From Ascaphus truei (taxonomy: Eukaryota; Chordata; Amphibia; Anura; Ascaphidae): a DNA stretch of 64,000 bases. The stretch lies in contig WSYH01002473.1 of NCBI GenBank assembly GCA_036426205.1, forward strand, positions 22,103 to 86,102, given 5' to 3'. The position numbers were made by a program, and so were the translations under genes. How positions within the stretch are numbered: the stretch's first letter is position 1; each line of letters opens with the position of its first letter. Below the pieces are notes generated by a model. It did not search any database and was not told the origin of the DNA. It saw only the letters and a list, made by a program, of their open reading frames with translations. Below are positions 10,291-22,299 of this stretch, piece after piece.

Positions 10291-11290
10291 GGGGAACTAT
10301 CAGGTATCTTTGGGAATGGACCGTTTGTAGACTGGTAACGATGCTTGTCAACTCTGAAAGGAGATGCTGGCGAAAATCTTCTCGGGAAGGTAAATGGTCG
10401 TAGGGGGTCCGCCCATGGGAAATCTTCTGTCTCTTCTTCTGGAAGAATGTTGGTCATGGAGAGAGCAGCGGCTTTGGGAATTTTAGTCCAGGAATATAGG
10501 TGACAAGTTGGAATTAAATCTGGAAGAAGAACAAGCCACGGGGGCTGTGCCGTGGACCCGATGGCGAGCGCTCTAATATTAATAAATTCTTATGGTCTGT
10601 GAGGAGGTGAACGGTGTTCCCCTCGACCCTCGTCCAGAGATTGCCAAGTAGTCCAGGTCTTGAGTGCCATGTAGTGTAAAAAAGATTAGACCGGGTTAAC
10701 GGGGCGCAGAACTCGACTCCTCTGATATCCCCACGAAGAGGGGTGTCGTGTAGTTCCGGGTCCTCCGCTGAGGTAAATTTCTATTCTTCGAAGAATGCAC
10801 GAGGATGCAAGAGCGTGTTTGTCTTGGGGGATGAAATGGTGCCTCTTGGGTATATAATGTAGCTGACGGCCAGAAGTCAGAGGCGGCCGCTCCAGACAAA
10901 AGGGAGATCAGGTGTATGTGGGTGATGGACAAGCCTGTGCGAACGACAAAAGCCCGTGGGCGCTTAAGTTTTTGAAGGCGAATTTGAATCTGTTGCCCCT
11001 ACGTGGTGCCAACCGACCGGGATGCGGACGGGGGGGGGGCCCCCTCTCGGAGAGGCCTAGTGATAGTGTGCCGGAGTGGGGACAATTCTGGGAGTGAATG
11101 CACACGGATAAATTTGCGGTAATGTAAGTTCGCAAATCCCAGAACGGCTGGATGGATGTTGAGAGGGACAGATCGGGCTAGGGCCTTAGTACACGGGCTT
11201 TTTACAGTTTTGGTCGCGGATCCGTCAGTGAGACCAATAGCTGAAATGCAATGTGGGATCCTAGAGACTGGGTGTGTCGAGTCTATGGAG
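10291..11290 (-). other. Element A RNase H region expected; no motif confirmed
   Basis: By position, between RT and integrase, this should be RNase H plus the HHCC zinc finger. I could not read a catalytic motif through the indels. No other feature is seen. Confidence 0.35.
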
Positions 11291-11299
11291 GGTAACAAG

Positions 11300-11800
11300 A
11301 ATTCTGGGCCATCTTGGCAGTATATAGCGAGTGGGGGTTCACGTAATGCAGAGTGAAGATACGTAAATGTTGAAAGATGTGGTCCTTAATTTCTTGAAAA
11401 AATCAGGGATTATCATCCAGATAAGAACAGTATACAAAGTCGTTTGAGGTACTGTTACGGAGAGACTCGGTAATGGAAATGCTTGAAAAACGAAACGCCA
11501 GAAAGGAGCAGTACCAGTCCGAAAGGCATCACTAGGGATGATTCGGTCCGATAGTTCCAGCTGAGCGCGTGTTGAAGGCCGTTTTTTCCCATGTTCGGTA
11601 CGTGCCCTTGACGTTCGTACAAGATGATAAAGCTATATCGAGTCCATCCCCGTGATGTCAGCTTGGAGAAGGGACTTTGCACTGCGAACTGTAAAAGGTT
11701 GCAGGGTGATAAGGGGGGGATGTGGGTAGCTATTCCTTTACGGTGATTTCGGTTAAGCCCTCCTGTTAATCAATACAGAGGTCTGTAAAGTTCCATCCTC
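11300..11800 (-). pseudogene. Element A reverse transcriptase, multiply frameshifted
   Basis: The minus strand near 11,390-11,440 carries a YLDD-type catalytic box (after a short indel it reads as YLDD followed by ILIFS-like residues). Near 11,710-11,770 lies the upstream block resembling GLNEITVKNRYPLPL, also split by indels. A MPFGL-like segment falls at about 11,480-11,530. The order and spacing fit a Gypsy RT of the standard type. No continuous frame exists. Confidence 0.55.
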
Positions 11801-13086
11801 GTTCTGTTTACAAAGACTGAACCCTGCTCCAGCGTTGTGGAAGGGGTAGATGGACAATCAAACTTTCTTTCTTCAGGTTTCCTGGAAGTGTCCTACGTCC
11901 TATCCTTATTTCAGATAAGACAGAGTATAAGGTCTTGGACTAGGTATGTGAACCAGGATCGGTCAATAAGGGACATCATAGTCCTGTGTGGGGGGTAGAA
12001 GGTCGATTGTACCTTATATACGCCAGAAACTGTGGTAAACACACGTGTAGGAGGTTCGTCTCAGGAACGGTGGTATTTCGCTAGTGTGCTGTGGTTCGCC
12101 TGACTTGGTTCCCAGAGTGATGGGGTGGGTGGATGTCTAATGGCGCTCCGTAGTGGGGTGTGTAAGTTGTGCGAACCATGGCAAACCTAGGGGGGTTATG
12201 GGGTGTTCCCGGAGCCTGAATTACGTCGAGGGGTCAGGTTCCTTGGTGATTATCAGAGAAAGTACAAACCGGACCGGTCTCAATGAGGGATAATTCAGTG
12301 CGTGAATGATGGCCCATCAGGTTCCGAAGGCCAAAATGCCGATGGGAGATCTATTTTCCATCCACGAACGGTTTCTGGAGTGTTTGGGCGAGACGTCTTG
12401 ATCCCGAAATTGCCTCCGCTCCGACTCTATGGAAGGGCTACTGTGGAGAGCGGCGGGGAACTTACGGCCTAGAGCCAGGCGGTATCGTGAGTTTCTTAGG
12501 AATCCTTTTGGGGAAGGGAAGGGAGTGACACACACCCACAACGAGCCCTTCATACTCACTGGGTGTTCCCGTTTGGTGTCCAGAGAGGGAGGGACTTCTT
12601 GGGGGGGGTCAGATGTTTTTGCAGGTCGCATAATACACAATTCCCGCGGCGCGGCGGAATTGCCGTATTGGTGTGGCGAACCCGTTGAAAAAACCCCCCC
12701 AACTGCATCTTTTTGCGGGGGGGGACATTCCAAGAAGAGCGGATTCTGGGTGCAGTGGTGAACCTGGTGGACTGTGAGTTGCTGTAGAGAGAGACAAGGG
12801 GTTACTGGATCGAGTGCCGTGTCGCGCCTTGCGGCGTACCGGAGTACGGTTGGTCCACTCTAATCGCCAGAGTTGATGAGATCCTCCAAAGAGACCTGGA
12901 CACTGGGTTTGGAGATGCAGTACAGTGCCTTGATTCTACTGTCTTACAAGTCCCCTTGCCAGAATAGATACCCGCGGACGGTAGTGCCCACTGTCCCGTT
13001 GGTCTCTGCTGCAGAGGGTCCCGAACTCTATGCGTTTCAGGTCACCCCAGCCTTCAGGACCCTTTAGTTCTGTAAAGAACGGGACT
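11801..13086 (-). other. Element A gag/protease region expected; nothing recognised
   Basis: Position implies gag and protease upstream of the RT. The longest frame, 138 codons (12,317-12,733), shows no capsid, zinc-knuckle or DSG/DTG protease motif. Homopolymer runs of G and C are frequent, which points to sequence error or decay. Confidence 0.3.
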
Positions 13087-13405
13087 ACGCCGACAGAAGG
13101 GGGAAAGGCGGGAAGGGGGGGGGGAAGGGTAAAGAGGAAAAGGGAGAAGGGGAGGGGGGAAGAAAGGGGAATGGACAGGAAGGGAAGAAGATAAAAGAGG
13201 ACAGAAAGGGGAAGAAGGGGGGGGGGGGGGGGCGGAGTAGAAAAGGGGGGGGGGGGGGGAGGGGCGGACTGGGGAGAGGGGAAAAGGAAAAAAGGGGGAA
13301 AAAAAGAAAAGGGCGGGTTTAAAAAGAAAAAAAAGAATGAGAGGAAGGGGGAGGGGGGCAAGGGGAAGGGGGGGGGGGAATGAAGGGAAACAGGGGGGGG
13401 GCACC
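13087..13405 (+). repeat. Polypurine (G/A) tract
   Basis: About 320 bases are almost entirely A and G on the plus strand, with G runs of 8-18 and very few pyrimidines. The apparent proline-rich minus-strand ORFs over it are translations of the tract and not genes. It interrupts the expected gag/leader of element A and has no counterpart elsewhere in the window. Confidence 0.8.
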
Positions 13406-13759
13406 TACTGCGTGGGAAATCAAACACTTGCAGCTGAAGTCCATCTTGAAGCTGGGAGTATTGCTGGGTAAGGTCATCCTCGCGCGCTCCCAAGATGGGG
13501 TAGGCCCAAGGCCAGTGCGCACCCGTCACAATTATAGACCGTGGAGGGGGCCACACTTCTTTGTCGGGCCAGTAAGAAACCTGGTGGGGGGCCTTTCAAA
13601 TTGTACGGGGGTGCACATTGATTAAATAAGCCCCGGTCAAGATGCTTGAGATTCACCTACGGCGTAAGTGTATTGGTTTTATGAATCCACATATCTAATT
13701 CCGTCTGGTCTTGCGTCTTGTGGGGCTCGACATAATGGGTTCCGACACGGGGGGGGACG

Positions 13760-14820
13760 CGGCGGGGGGTGCGTGAAGTCCCGCAGGACTCTGAGACCCC
13801 TGACCCGCTGTGCTGTCTATGAATGGTTGACGTAGTGATCACCACCGGGGGGCTCAGCAAAGGTGACTCTCCTGTATTTGTGTTTGTGTGTTTGCCGGAT
13901 GGCGCGGGTTTCTTAAATGAAGTGACATGACTAACTTGGGCCGTTGTGTAACCGGGGGGGGGGGTGGGGGGATTATTAGAGGAGGAGTAGTATTTGCCGT
14001 GTGCACCGAGATCATGATTGAGAGTTGCGGATTGTCCCGAGCGGGTATTAAGCCGTGTTACCGGGAACGCCGATAAGTGCACGTAAGTCCAGAGGTAGAA
14101 GCGGAAGGTCAATCCAGAGTGTATGGTCGTGGGCCATCCGCAAATCCGCGCAATACCTGGGCGTTCAACTGAGAGAGTATTTCAAAGTGCTTCCATAAGA
14201 CGTATGGTCTAGCTGGAGCGATTGATGATCAATCACATGCATAATAAAAGCTGGGCGGGCCATTGGAAGGAGGGGGGTCATGCCGTGGGGCTGGCAAAGA
14301 GTCTTCCCTTATAGTGATGGATGTGTTCCAGGCCGCAGCTGGTGTAGTGGGTATTGTGGTTGCATGGACTGGGGGGGTGGGTGTGTGTGCTGTGGGGGCG
14401 GACGCCGCTCAGGCTGCATAGCAGTTTAAAGTGCTCTGTTTAGCGTGGTGCTCTGTAAGCTGGGAATTCTTCACATAACGTCTGGTGGGGCTTGGGCAGG
14501 TTCGTTTGTGCGTTGATTACTGTGACTAGGCGACGTATGGGCGCTATGGGGTCCAGATACAACCTCACGTGTGCGCATGAGAGCGGCGAGCTGGGGGGAG
14601 GCACACGCAGAGGCTTCGGGTTCAACAGGCACCTCTCGGGATTTTGTTGCAGGATCCTGTTTATGGCACGGGGGAGCCAGCAGTGCCAGGTGACAGACAA
14701 CAGATGGTATGTTGTGGGAATTTCGCTGCAGAGAGGCTTGGGACGCCTGAGGTAACCGGGACGTGAGGTGAGACTGGTTCGCGCTGACGGGAGCTTATAC
14801 AAGGGACCCGAGTCCTTACA
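13760..14820 (-). repeat. 5' LTR of element A, noisy
   Basis: Reverse-complement match to the LTR at 62,043-62,926: the segment 14,400-14,820 corresponds to the first 350 bases and 13,970-14,120 to about positions 600-730. The LTR start (TGTAAGG-like) is at 14,820. The inner end near 13,760 is approximate because the last 150 bases align poorly. Confidence 0.65.
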
Positions 14821-15495
14821 CAAGTCTTTATTGCTTGGATGTGTGCTAGCTGCCCTCGCAGTAGTCCTCTTAGGGCCGTGCGACATGAATGCATTAGGGG
14901 GCTTCCTTGAAAGGTATTTCCTTGCTTAATTGTGGTGGGGGAAGGGTTGCCCAGTCTCCCCTTAGGGAGATATCCCTGTGCCAGTGTCCCTGGTAAGTCT
15001 TTATGCAGCTGTCATCCTCCGCAAGGCGGACTGCCTCAGACTTGCTCCTTGTCGTTCAAGTTCTTACAATCAGCCAGCGCAACACTCGTTTTTCTTTCTC
15101 ATGTCTGGCCTTGGTCTGCCAGACGCACGAAGCTCTTCATCAGACTACTGCAACGAGGATGTTGCGACCCTGCGATGTGCCATGCTTACGGACAGTAACT
15201 GGTGCATCACAGCAACAGGAACTCACTGCGTAACAACTCAGATCATGACAGACAACCTAACTTTTGTCATCATTGCTGGTGCCTTATGTAGACTCTGGAG
15301 GTCCGTGACACACCTCGGCAGTCACTAACCGATGGGGTGCAGAGCCGTGACCACTCGCCATCCCTACATAGGGCACCTCACCGAGGAGGTTTTGAGGCAA
15401 CCTCCCCTACTTACTGCTGGCATCCACAACTTACCAGGGCCTACTGTGCACAGAGAGCTGGACTTTAGCCATTGGGTTAACATTGACCGCTAACA
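14821..15495 (-). repeat. 3' LTR of element B, cut by element A
   Basis: Matches the first 600 or so bases of the LTR at 58,914-59,841 in reverse complement. The LTR start (TGT..AGCGGTC) is at 15,495. It stops at 14,821, where LTR A begins. A degraded purine tract lies just outside (15,496-15,512). Confidence 0.7.
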
Positions 15496-15739
15496 TTCTC
15501 GGGCCCTGGTGAAAGGTTCCACACACCAGACCCGGCTGGTACGCAACCGAGCATAAATTTGAGAGTGCCCGGTTTTTCCAGGAGAAGCAACTGTAAAAGT
15601 GAACGCACACTGGGTAGGGTCACTCGCAGTTACAGTACCACATGCTCTTCAGACAATACATAATAACAGATACATCCTAGACATTAGATGATACACCTGG
15701 AATTCTCCTGATGGGGTATCCATTATTGGTACTTACCAT

Positions 15740-16483
15740 ACCCTCTTAAGCGGTGGCTTTGCACAGCATGGTTCCCACTGGGCTTAATCGCAATGTCTTA
15801 AACCCTCTGGTGTGACACTTCTCATCTAAAAACAACCTCCAACGGATCCCCGCAATCTTCTTGACACCCAATCTCTTAGTTCCCCTGATCCGTGCCTCCT
15901 CATCAGTGCCATATCCCCTATCCCTCACCATGGAACCCATTCTTAAAAACTCAATTTACTCCCCTCCATGAGGGCTCAGGGACGTTATAGTGGATTCCAT
16001 GCGATGCGAGGTGTGGGTTTTGGTACGTTGGCTATATAGCCCTCTCCGGCCCGGCTGCTCCTAGTCAGCTCTGCGTTCGCCTGCCGCTCCCTGGCAACCA
16101 ATGATAGGGGCTCATCAGGGTCTAACCTGGGTCTGATAGGATGTCAAGTACCCATGTGCTCTATTTCCTTGCACTCAATTTTGAACCACCCTCCTTGCAG
16201 CTTGCAATCCTTGCAGACCTGCAGCTCCCTTTCCTCCCCTGCGCGGGTGTGAACTCTCACTACTGCCCACCAGTAATCCACTATAATCCCTCCCTTCGGA
16301 CAAGGAATCTCGCGTACGATCCTCCGGCCCACATAGCCCGCAATAAAGGATCCCACATCGGTGTCTCCTTCCTTCTCAGAGTCTAGCGAATCACCTTCCT
16401 CTTCATCCCCCCAAGAGAATACCCCCGCTGTTCTTTCTGAGCGAGCTTAGACCATGGGATGATTCCCGGTGCTTTCTTCTTTC
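15740..16483 (-). pseudogene. Element B ORFX, C-terminal part
   Basis: Counterpart of 58,020-58,702. The longest frame (16,144-16,356, 70 codons) reads through DYWWAVVRVHTRAG and CKDCKLQGGWFKIECKE. Here the frame is open where the plus-strand copy has a TAG (58,145), so the stop is not ancestral. This copy keeps a CxxC pair (CKDC) that is lost by indels at 58,270-58,300. No known family is recognised. The later part breaks after an indel near 16,143. Confidence 0.5.
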
Positions 16484-17185
16484 TGGCTGGCTGGATGGGA
16501 TTCCAGTTCCGTTTCCGGTTGTAGTCCCCTATGATGGGGTTCCCTGTTGGTCCCGCTCAAAGTATGCGCCCCACCTGGTGCGGCCAGGTGTTATTTTAGA
16601 AGCAGCTAATAGTTCCTCATATGTGGGTAGTGGGGAAACGGCCATTAAAGCTGAGAATAGGGTGTACTCTGTATCATTCACCGGGGGGTACCAGTATAAG
16701 AAGAATTCCTGTGAGGTCGATTTAGCATAAACGACTGAGAGAGGGTGGTCCGGGTGTGAGTGGCAGGAAAGGTGTGGGGTATGCGGGACGGAAGGTCCAT
16801 CGGAGAATAGGTGTGGGTGGGGTGAAGGGATTGGGAGCAGAAAAAACGATGGGTGACGGGAGGGTGAGGGGGTTGAGTAATTCAGCAAAGCGGTCGAAGT
16901 CAGACGTCCTGATAATGAGAGATAGGGAGGCAATGCTGAGAATATGGTGCCACGCGAGGTAAAGAGGACGTATCAATCCCAGTTCCCCCAGGAGGGACCG
17001 CCCTTATGGGAGTTAAATGGCAATAATGGGGAGGAGAAGGCAAAGATCCTTGAGTAAGTCCCAGAGCGGGAGAATCGCCACGGGGGTGTTCGTGCAAGAT
17101 GTCCCACAGCAACCCTAGATTGAAGAGGGAAAACCGTAGAAAGGACAGGAGGTGAGAGTGGCGTGAAAATATACGTTCCCCTAAC
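16484..17185 (-). other. Copy-specific segment inside element B ORFX
   Basis: About 700 bases are absent from the plus-strand copy, where flanking ORFX sequence is joined directly near 58,016-58,024. The downstream third (16,529-16,750) looks coding on the minus strand, for example SPLPTYEELLAASKITPGR and FFLYWYPPVNDTEYTLFS, in a 134-codon frame (16,529-16,933). The rest is G-rich on the plus strand without a clear frame. It may be ancestral coding sequence deleted in the other copy, or an insertion. Confidence 0.45.
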
Positions 17186-17990
17186 CTCCTTGCCGACTCG
17201 GGTACTTAGGCACCCCCCGTCCATGCGATAACCTTACCCAGTTCCCTCCACCCCTGGAACCCCCCCCCTTCTGAGGATTGTAACTGTTCAGACGCTCCCC
17301 GCAGTCCGTTCTCACCCGGTTTCCCCTGGACCCTCCCACCCGACATTCCCAAACTGGGTCTTGGACCCACGGGAAAGTTGACTGGGACAGGGGCTTTTTA
17401 TCTAGGGCTTGGTTTGTGGCGTAGGGACAGGTAAGGGGCATCCGCTGGGGTTTTCCGACAACCGACCCGCTCTCCTGCCTTTCGGATAGTCCCGGTGATC
17501 CTTGTGCGGTACGTGCCGCGGTTGGGCCTCATTCAACCCATCTCAGCCTCTCTTCGCAGCCCTGCCACTCTTTGTTGACACGGTGATCGGGAATCATGCC
17601 CGATCACCGAGGCATTGTTTCCTCTTGCCATTCCGTTCCTGCTACCCCCGCGTAAGTGACGTCATCAACCGTAACCGGATATGTACTCCGCCATCTTGGC
17701 GATGGATCCCATGCGGGATCTTCCTCCTCCACACGACATCCGTGCCGTAGTGATGGGTTCTTCTCGGGCCTGGGCTAGTCCTTCCTCCGCCGTTCCACCA
17801 CCGGCGCCGGGGAGAGTAAGGGTGTATCTCACCGCTCTGTCGGGCTCCGTGGATGGAATCTTCCCTCCTTCCACCTGTAGTCACCACGGCCTTGGGACTG
17901 ATCCGCCGCTCGGGTTGGGTCTGCACCGGCTACAACTAGACTCCGCTCCTGCCTGACACGGTAGTGCCGGTTTTCTATTTCCACACCGGC
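17186..17990 (-). pseudogene. Element B gag end to ORFX start, minus copy
   Basis: Reverse-complement counterpart of about 57,400-58,020, broken into frames of 60-95 codons. It includes the hairpin GGTGATCGGG / CCCGATCA around 17,581-17,607 and a TGACGTCA palindrome near 17,658, both conserved in the plus copy (57,576-57,660). Confidence 0.5.
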
Positions 17991-19256
17991 CTGTAGTGGT
18001 CCGCCGGTAGACGCATCAACACCTTCGTTAGGTCGCTTGTTCCTCTTTCGAGGAGCCGAACTCCGATCGGGGAGTGGCCACTCTCGCCCGCAGGGGACCG
18101 ACGGTGAGGGTGTCGGGTTCTCACCGCGGTGGTAGACCCCTCTCCTTCAGGCTCCGTTCTGATCATTAGGAGCGATCCCCATTCTCTCTCTCCTCCCTGC
18201 CGGGATCACCTGTTCGGGTGCATGGGCCGGCACCGGCTTCATCCGTCATCATGGCTGTGTCCTCTCCCGGCCGGGGTGGACTACCAGGGAGCCTCCTGGC
18301 AATAAATAGGGATATATGTCCATCTCGCTCTTGTAGTGGCTGGTTTACGGAGACACTTTGCACGTGGTCTCTCCTGTTCACCATTTCCTCGCAACTGTGG
18401 GACATGAAGCTCACACACATCCAGCTCCTCTCCTCAGACAACTCGGTCTTGCCTGGCAGAGATAGATACGCCTCCCCCTGGTGAATATTTGGGGAGGTCC
18501 CACAATTTTGAATTTGGATGCCCCGCACAGGGGGCTGAACCTTTGTCACAGTCCGCAGGTGGTCGGCTTCAGTTTTCGCGCCATAACCTTCCCCGCAGGG
18601 TGGAATTTTTCCTTTTGGCGCCAATGCCCCGGACAACTTTCTGCAAGTTTTGCATTTGCACCATTTTCCTGCAACTGGGCCCAGGCGGTCTCCCCGGGTG
18701 CGGGAACTGGCCATTTTTGGATCGCTCTTCCTGCCCATCCAGGATTCGCAGCAGCTGCAACTTCATATTCCTCTATCTCACCCCATGATGCCTCCTAAGA
18801 ACCGGGTTCACCTCACCCCGCATCCCTGAGCACCGCATCTTAGCCACTACAGATGGTCAGGTCTCGCTCTTCTCAGAATGTGATCACTAAAGTACCGCCT
18901 CCACTCACAGGGGTCCCTTAATATATCGCCCCTTTCCTGCATCTCCCGTAAGGCTATTTCCAATCCGCAGATGGAACCCGAGGTAGATCCTCTTTCCGTC
19001 TTCCTGACGAAGACTAAGTACCACGCCGCTTCAAATCAATTGTTCCCATGTCCATCTTTACCCGCACACTACACCTATGTGCGCGTCTCCCTCTCCTCCC
19101 CTCTCCATTAGCTTCCTTCCCGCCATTTTGGACTATCCGCACCGCCGGTATCCTCCGTTCTTGCGGTCGGTGCCATTTTCTGTTGCTTCGCTGGTACTTA
19201 ATAGTATTGTCCATGGGTGCTCCGTTCTGCGGGGCAAGCCACCGACACCCGTACAT
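17991..19256 (-). pseudogene. Element B gag, minus copy, frameshifted
   Basis: Counterpart of the open gag frame at 60,414-61,738. Readable pieces are the start region (19,014-19,256), an MKLQLL..MVQMQNLQKVV stretch in the alternative frame (18,569-18,766) and the proline-rich C-terminal half (18,166-18,738). Frameshifts separate the capsid-like part from the rest. See the 60,414 entry for the domain reasoning. Confidence 0.55.
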
Positions 19257-20059
19257 AAAAGATTTCCCGGATGCACCACCGGTTTGTGGTACGGTCGGGG
19301 TGGGCCAAGAGAGCCATCACGGACCTTGAGAAAAACTATGTAGAAAAGCGAGGGAGAGTGGCGGGGGGGCGGGGCTACTACATGCAGAAGAAGGTAGAAG
19401 TAGCGAGCTAAAGGTAATAAGCAGGGGGGAGGTAATCGAGTAGGGCAAGCAACGGAGCTTTGTAGAGTCAACGCTAGGGGCCATCATGAGGTCAGAAGAA
19501 TAAGGGGCGGCCGAATAAGAGGCCACACGGGTGAAGGCGTTCAGCCCACAGATATGGGAGACGAGAATGGATGTGTACCTAATGTGTGACTGACTCATGT
19601 GCCACTACCTCAGGCTAGGGCTCACTCTCTCATTGTCTGCTTGACTCCTTCCTCCAGTCTGGTGCTCCGCTACGGTAATAGGTCTGGAATGGGCTAGAGT
19701 ACTCTGGGGCTTCCATGCAAGTACTGGGGCATCTCCTGTCTTGGTCAGGCCAGCGCAGAACCCGCTCCAGGATTCCTACCACGTTCAGGCTATCCCTTTA
19801 GGCATCCTAACCACTAGCACTGCTCCAGGTGACTTCGGTCAGCTATAGCCGCGCCCAAACCCCTCAGTCCTGTCCTATAGGAGGGCCCCATATGGTCCGT
19901 CCCTGCGAAACTTACCTACTCCATCATCCCCCCTAACTACCCCTAGTTCCTTCCCAACGCATCAAAGTTGGCAGCAACACTTCTCCCTGTTTTCCTCAAT
20001 GACCTAGCTAAAAGCCCTGTCCGGTTGACAGTCTGGAATCTCAAGCAAGCGCCTCCAAA
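19257..20059 (-). other. Element B leader with a 270-bp extra segment
   Basis: Untranslated leader between primer site and gag, matching 59,842-60,413 in reverse complement. About 19,300-19,570 is extra relative to that copy and is G/A-rich on the plus strand. The primer-binding site reads TGGAGGCGCTTGC-like on the minus strand just below 20,058. Confidence 0.5.
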
Positions 20060-21882
20060 TGTAACGGGTTTTGGTGAACCGGTTTACCCCCACAATCTCA
20101 TATTGGCCCCTGTGGTCTAACCAGTCCCCAGTACGTGTGTTGTTTCTGGTGTTGCACCTGTTGCTACGGACTCCTGAGTTCCCCGATATGGTGTATGGTG
20201 CTGGACCCATCCAGACAGGCCGAGTGCTGAGGTCGGTGGGGCTGTCCTACCTATATCCAGTGCACGCCTCCACCATCAATCAGGGTCCCTGCGTCCTCAT
20301 GGGCCGACGATCCTGGTGAGGAACTCCTCTGGGTGGTGCCATCTCTGTGCAAATAACTTCAGACTTTGCACACGAGAGTGTTGTCACTCAGGAACCTCGT
20401 TTATTGCTTGATGGGGGTGCTATCTGCCCCTCGCAGGTAGTCTCTGCCACACATAATCATTAGTGCTTTTCCCCCTTTGAAGGAGTCCTTGTCTAATTGG
20501 TGGGTTCCCTTCGGCCCCTTCAGGAGATATCCCTGTGCCAGGTCCCTGTCCCACAGTCCTTATCAGCTGTCTCCTCCCAAGCCTGCACTCAGACTTGCTC
20601 CTTTCTCATAGTTTTACATCAGCCAACCACAGCCTTTTCTCTGTCTGTCCGTTGTGCGCCAGATCATAGCTCTGCTCATACTACTGCAACAATGTGTTGC
20701 AGACCTCCATGTTGCCTCTTACTGACAGAGGCGCACAGCAACAGGAACTCACTCTTACAACTCAAGCAAACAACGAACTTTTGATCATTGCTGTGCCTTT
20801 GTAAAAAAAAAAGGTAGCCGTACTCCCCCGGACCCATTTGCAGTGGAACCCTGCGCCGGAGCCGCCTACGCAATAAGCTCACATGATGGGCACGACCTGG
20901 CGTAGGGGGCGCACGGGACGGAGGAGCCTAAGCCTACCTTATGGGGAATTCCCCAAATGGGTGGCGGCGGGGCAAGAGGTTTGTTTGGGTGTAGACAGAA
21001 TGGAAATACAAGAAGGAGAATCTCAACCGACGTAGTGAGGGAGAGTCAGAGATAGCAAAAATGGGGGCACTAAGGAATGCAAAGTCCAAAAGACAAGATG
21101 AAACAAGGGATAAAGGGGGGGTGGGGGGGTACGGCAAGCGTAGTAAATGTCAAAGCGAACGTAGACGGCCAAAGAAGAGCGGACAGGATGGGACAGGAAC
21201 GGAGACGTCTACGATATAGGAGGGGAGCGTCGAGAAACGAGGTTAAAGAGAAGCAGGAATATTTCTCTCTTACCCTCTCAGAAAACGCTCCTCCTCTACT
21301 TTAGTGTCTCTTTCTGCACTCCTCCTCCTCCCCTCCTCCTACTCCCACCCAGTACTTCCCCCCCCATGCTATCACGAGTCTGCGGCCCTATTCATGCGAA
21401 CTGAAGTTTCGAGTACACCCACGCGTCCATCAAGCGGGAAAGGTCGATAAATGCCTTGATTCTCTTGCATCGACTCAAGGTCCCACGCTGCACATGCACA
21501 AGCGATTTTACACAAGACGTGTCGGTAGTAGGAGACCATTGTGGTGGGGCCTGCTCGCTCCCTCACATGTATCTCCATCCCCTTCACGCCGCCCCCCTCT
21601 ATCCGCGCCTTCTCTTCATGCCAACTGTCCTCTGCTTAGGCTGCCTCCCCCCGCTAGAGCCCCCCACACCCCCCCCTCCGCCCAGTTTCGCCACGCATGC
21701 TCTAACCTCTGACCTATCACTAACCATGGCAGTCAGAGCCTGGTTGACCACTCCCATCCAAATAGGGCACCCTCACCAGGGTGTGAGGGCAAACCTCCAT
21801 AATTACTACTGCATCCCACCAACTTACAGCTTACTGTCAGCAGGGCAGAGATGACTGTTAGCCATTTTACATGACCGCTACA
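20060..21882 (-). repeat. 5' LTR of element B with about 890-bp internal extra segment
   Basis: LTR ends are at 21,882 (TGTAGCGGTC start on minus) and 20,060 (GTTACA end), giving about 1.8 kb against 0.9 kb for the other copies. The excess is 20,800-21,690, which has no LTR B counterpart, begins with a run of ten A and is largely purine on the plus strand. LTR sequence resumes near 21,700. The palindrome with 31,660-38,662 includes both LTR parts. Confidence 0.7.
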
Positions 21883-22299
21883 CATATATTATAATTACGG
21901 GTATATATTTATTACTAATATTCTTATAAATGGTGCATATTCATGTTTCTTTTTCTCATGTTTATAAAATGTTTTCTAAATGTCTATCCCATCAATTTCG
22001 ATTGCCCAGACAAACTAAAAAGGGACTGCATATGGTCTTATTCGATGATTATGTTAATATTTGTATTTTTTGATCCTGATGAAATAAAATAAATATTAGT
22101 CATTCCGGTAATCATAACATGACAACAACCACACACCCCCCCACACACACCCCTACAGTATAAACAGAATGAAAGAAAAAAACTGAATAGTTATGTTTTT
22201 TTTTTTACATACTCTAATTCTCACAATGTGTGCAATTCCAGATTTAATTTCAAATTCGATGAAGATTTCCAAAAGTGTTACATACCACAAAGCCCTAAA

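Larger units (their letters stand above)
8102..14820 (-). mobile_element. Gypsy element A: LTR-internal-LTR, heavily degraded
   Basis: Defined by two partial minus-strand matches to the clean LTR at 62,043-62,926: a 3' LTR piece ending at 8,781 and a 5' LTR starting at 14,820. Between them, minus-strand fragments of RT (about 11,300-11,800) and integrase (about 9,690-10,290) appear in standard Gypsy order, RT before integrase, so this is a different lineage from the Gmr1 type. Indels are so dense that no frame exceeds about 200 codons. The right end (14,820) abuts the middle of an LTR of element B, as expected if A inserted into B. The left end (8,101) is an abrupt join to Gmr1 integrase. Confidence 0.65.
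14821..21882 (-). mobile_element. LTR retrotransposon B, minus-strand copy with insertions
   Basis: Reverse complement of 54,701-59,841: 5' LTR at 20,060-21,882, primer site at about 20,040-20,058, gag at 18,166-19,256, ORFX at 15,740-17,960, 3' LTR at 14,821-15,495. It is interrupted by element A in the 3' LTR. It contains extra segments missing from the plus-strand copies (16,484-17,185; about 19,300-19,570; about 20,800-21,690). No reverse transcriptase or integrase motif is present in any copy. Confidence 0.75.

Noticed and set aside
12936..13556. 206-residue proline/serine-rich minus-strand ORF
   Set aside because: It is the antisense translation of a polypurine tract; runs of P, S, F and L follow from C/T-rich codons and no domain is present.
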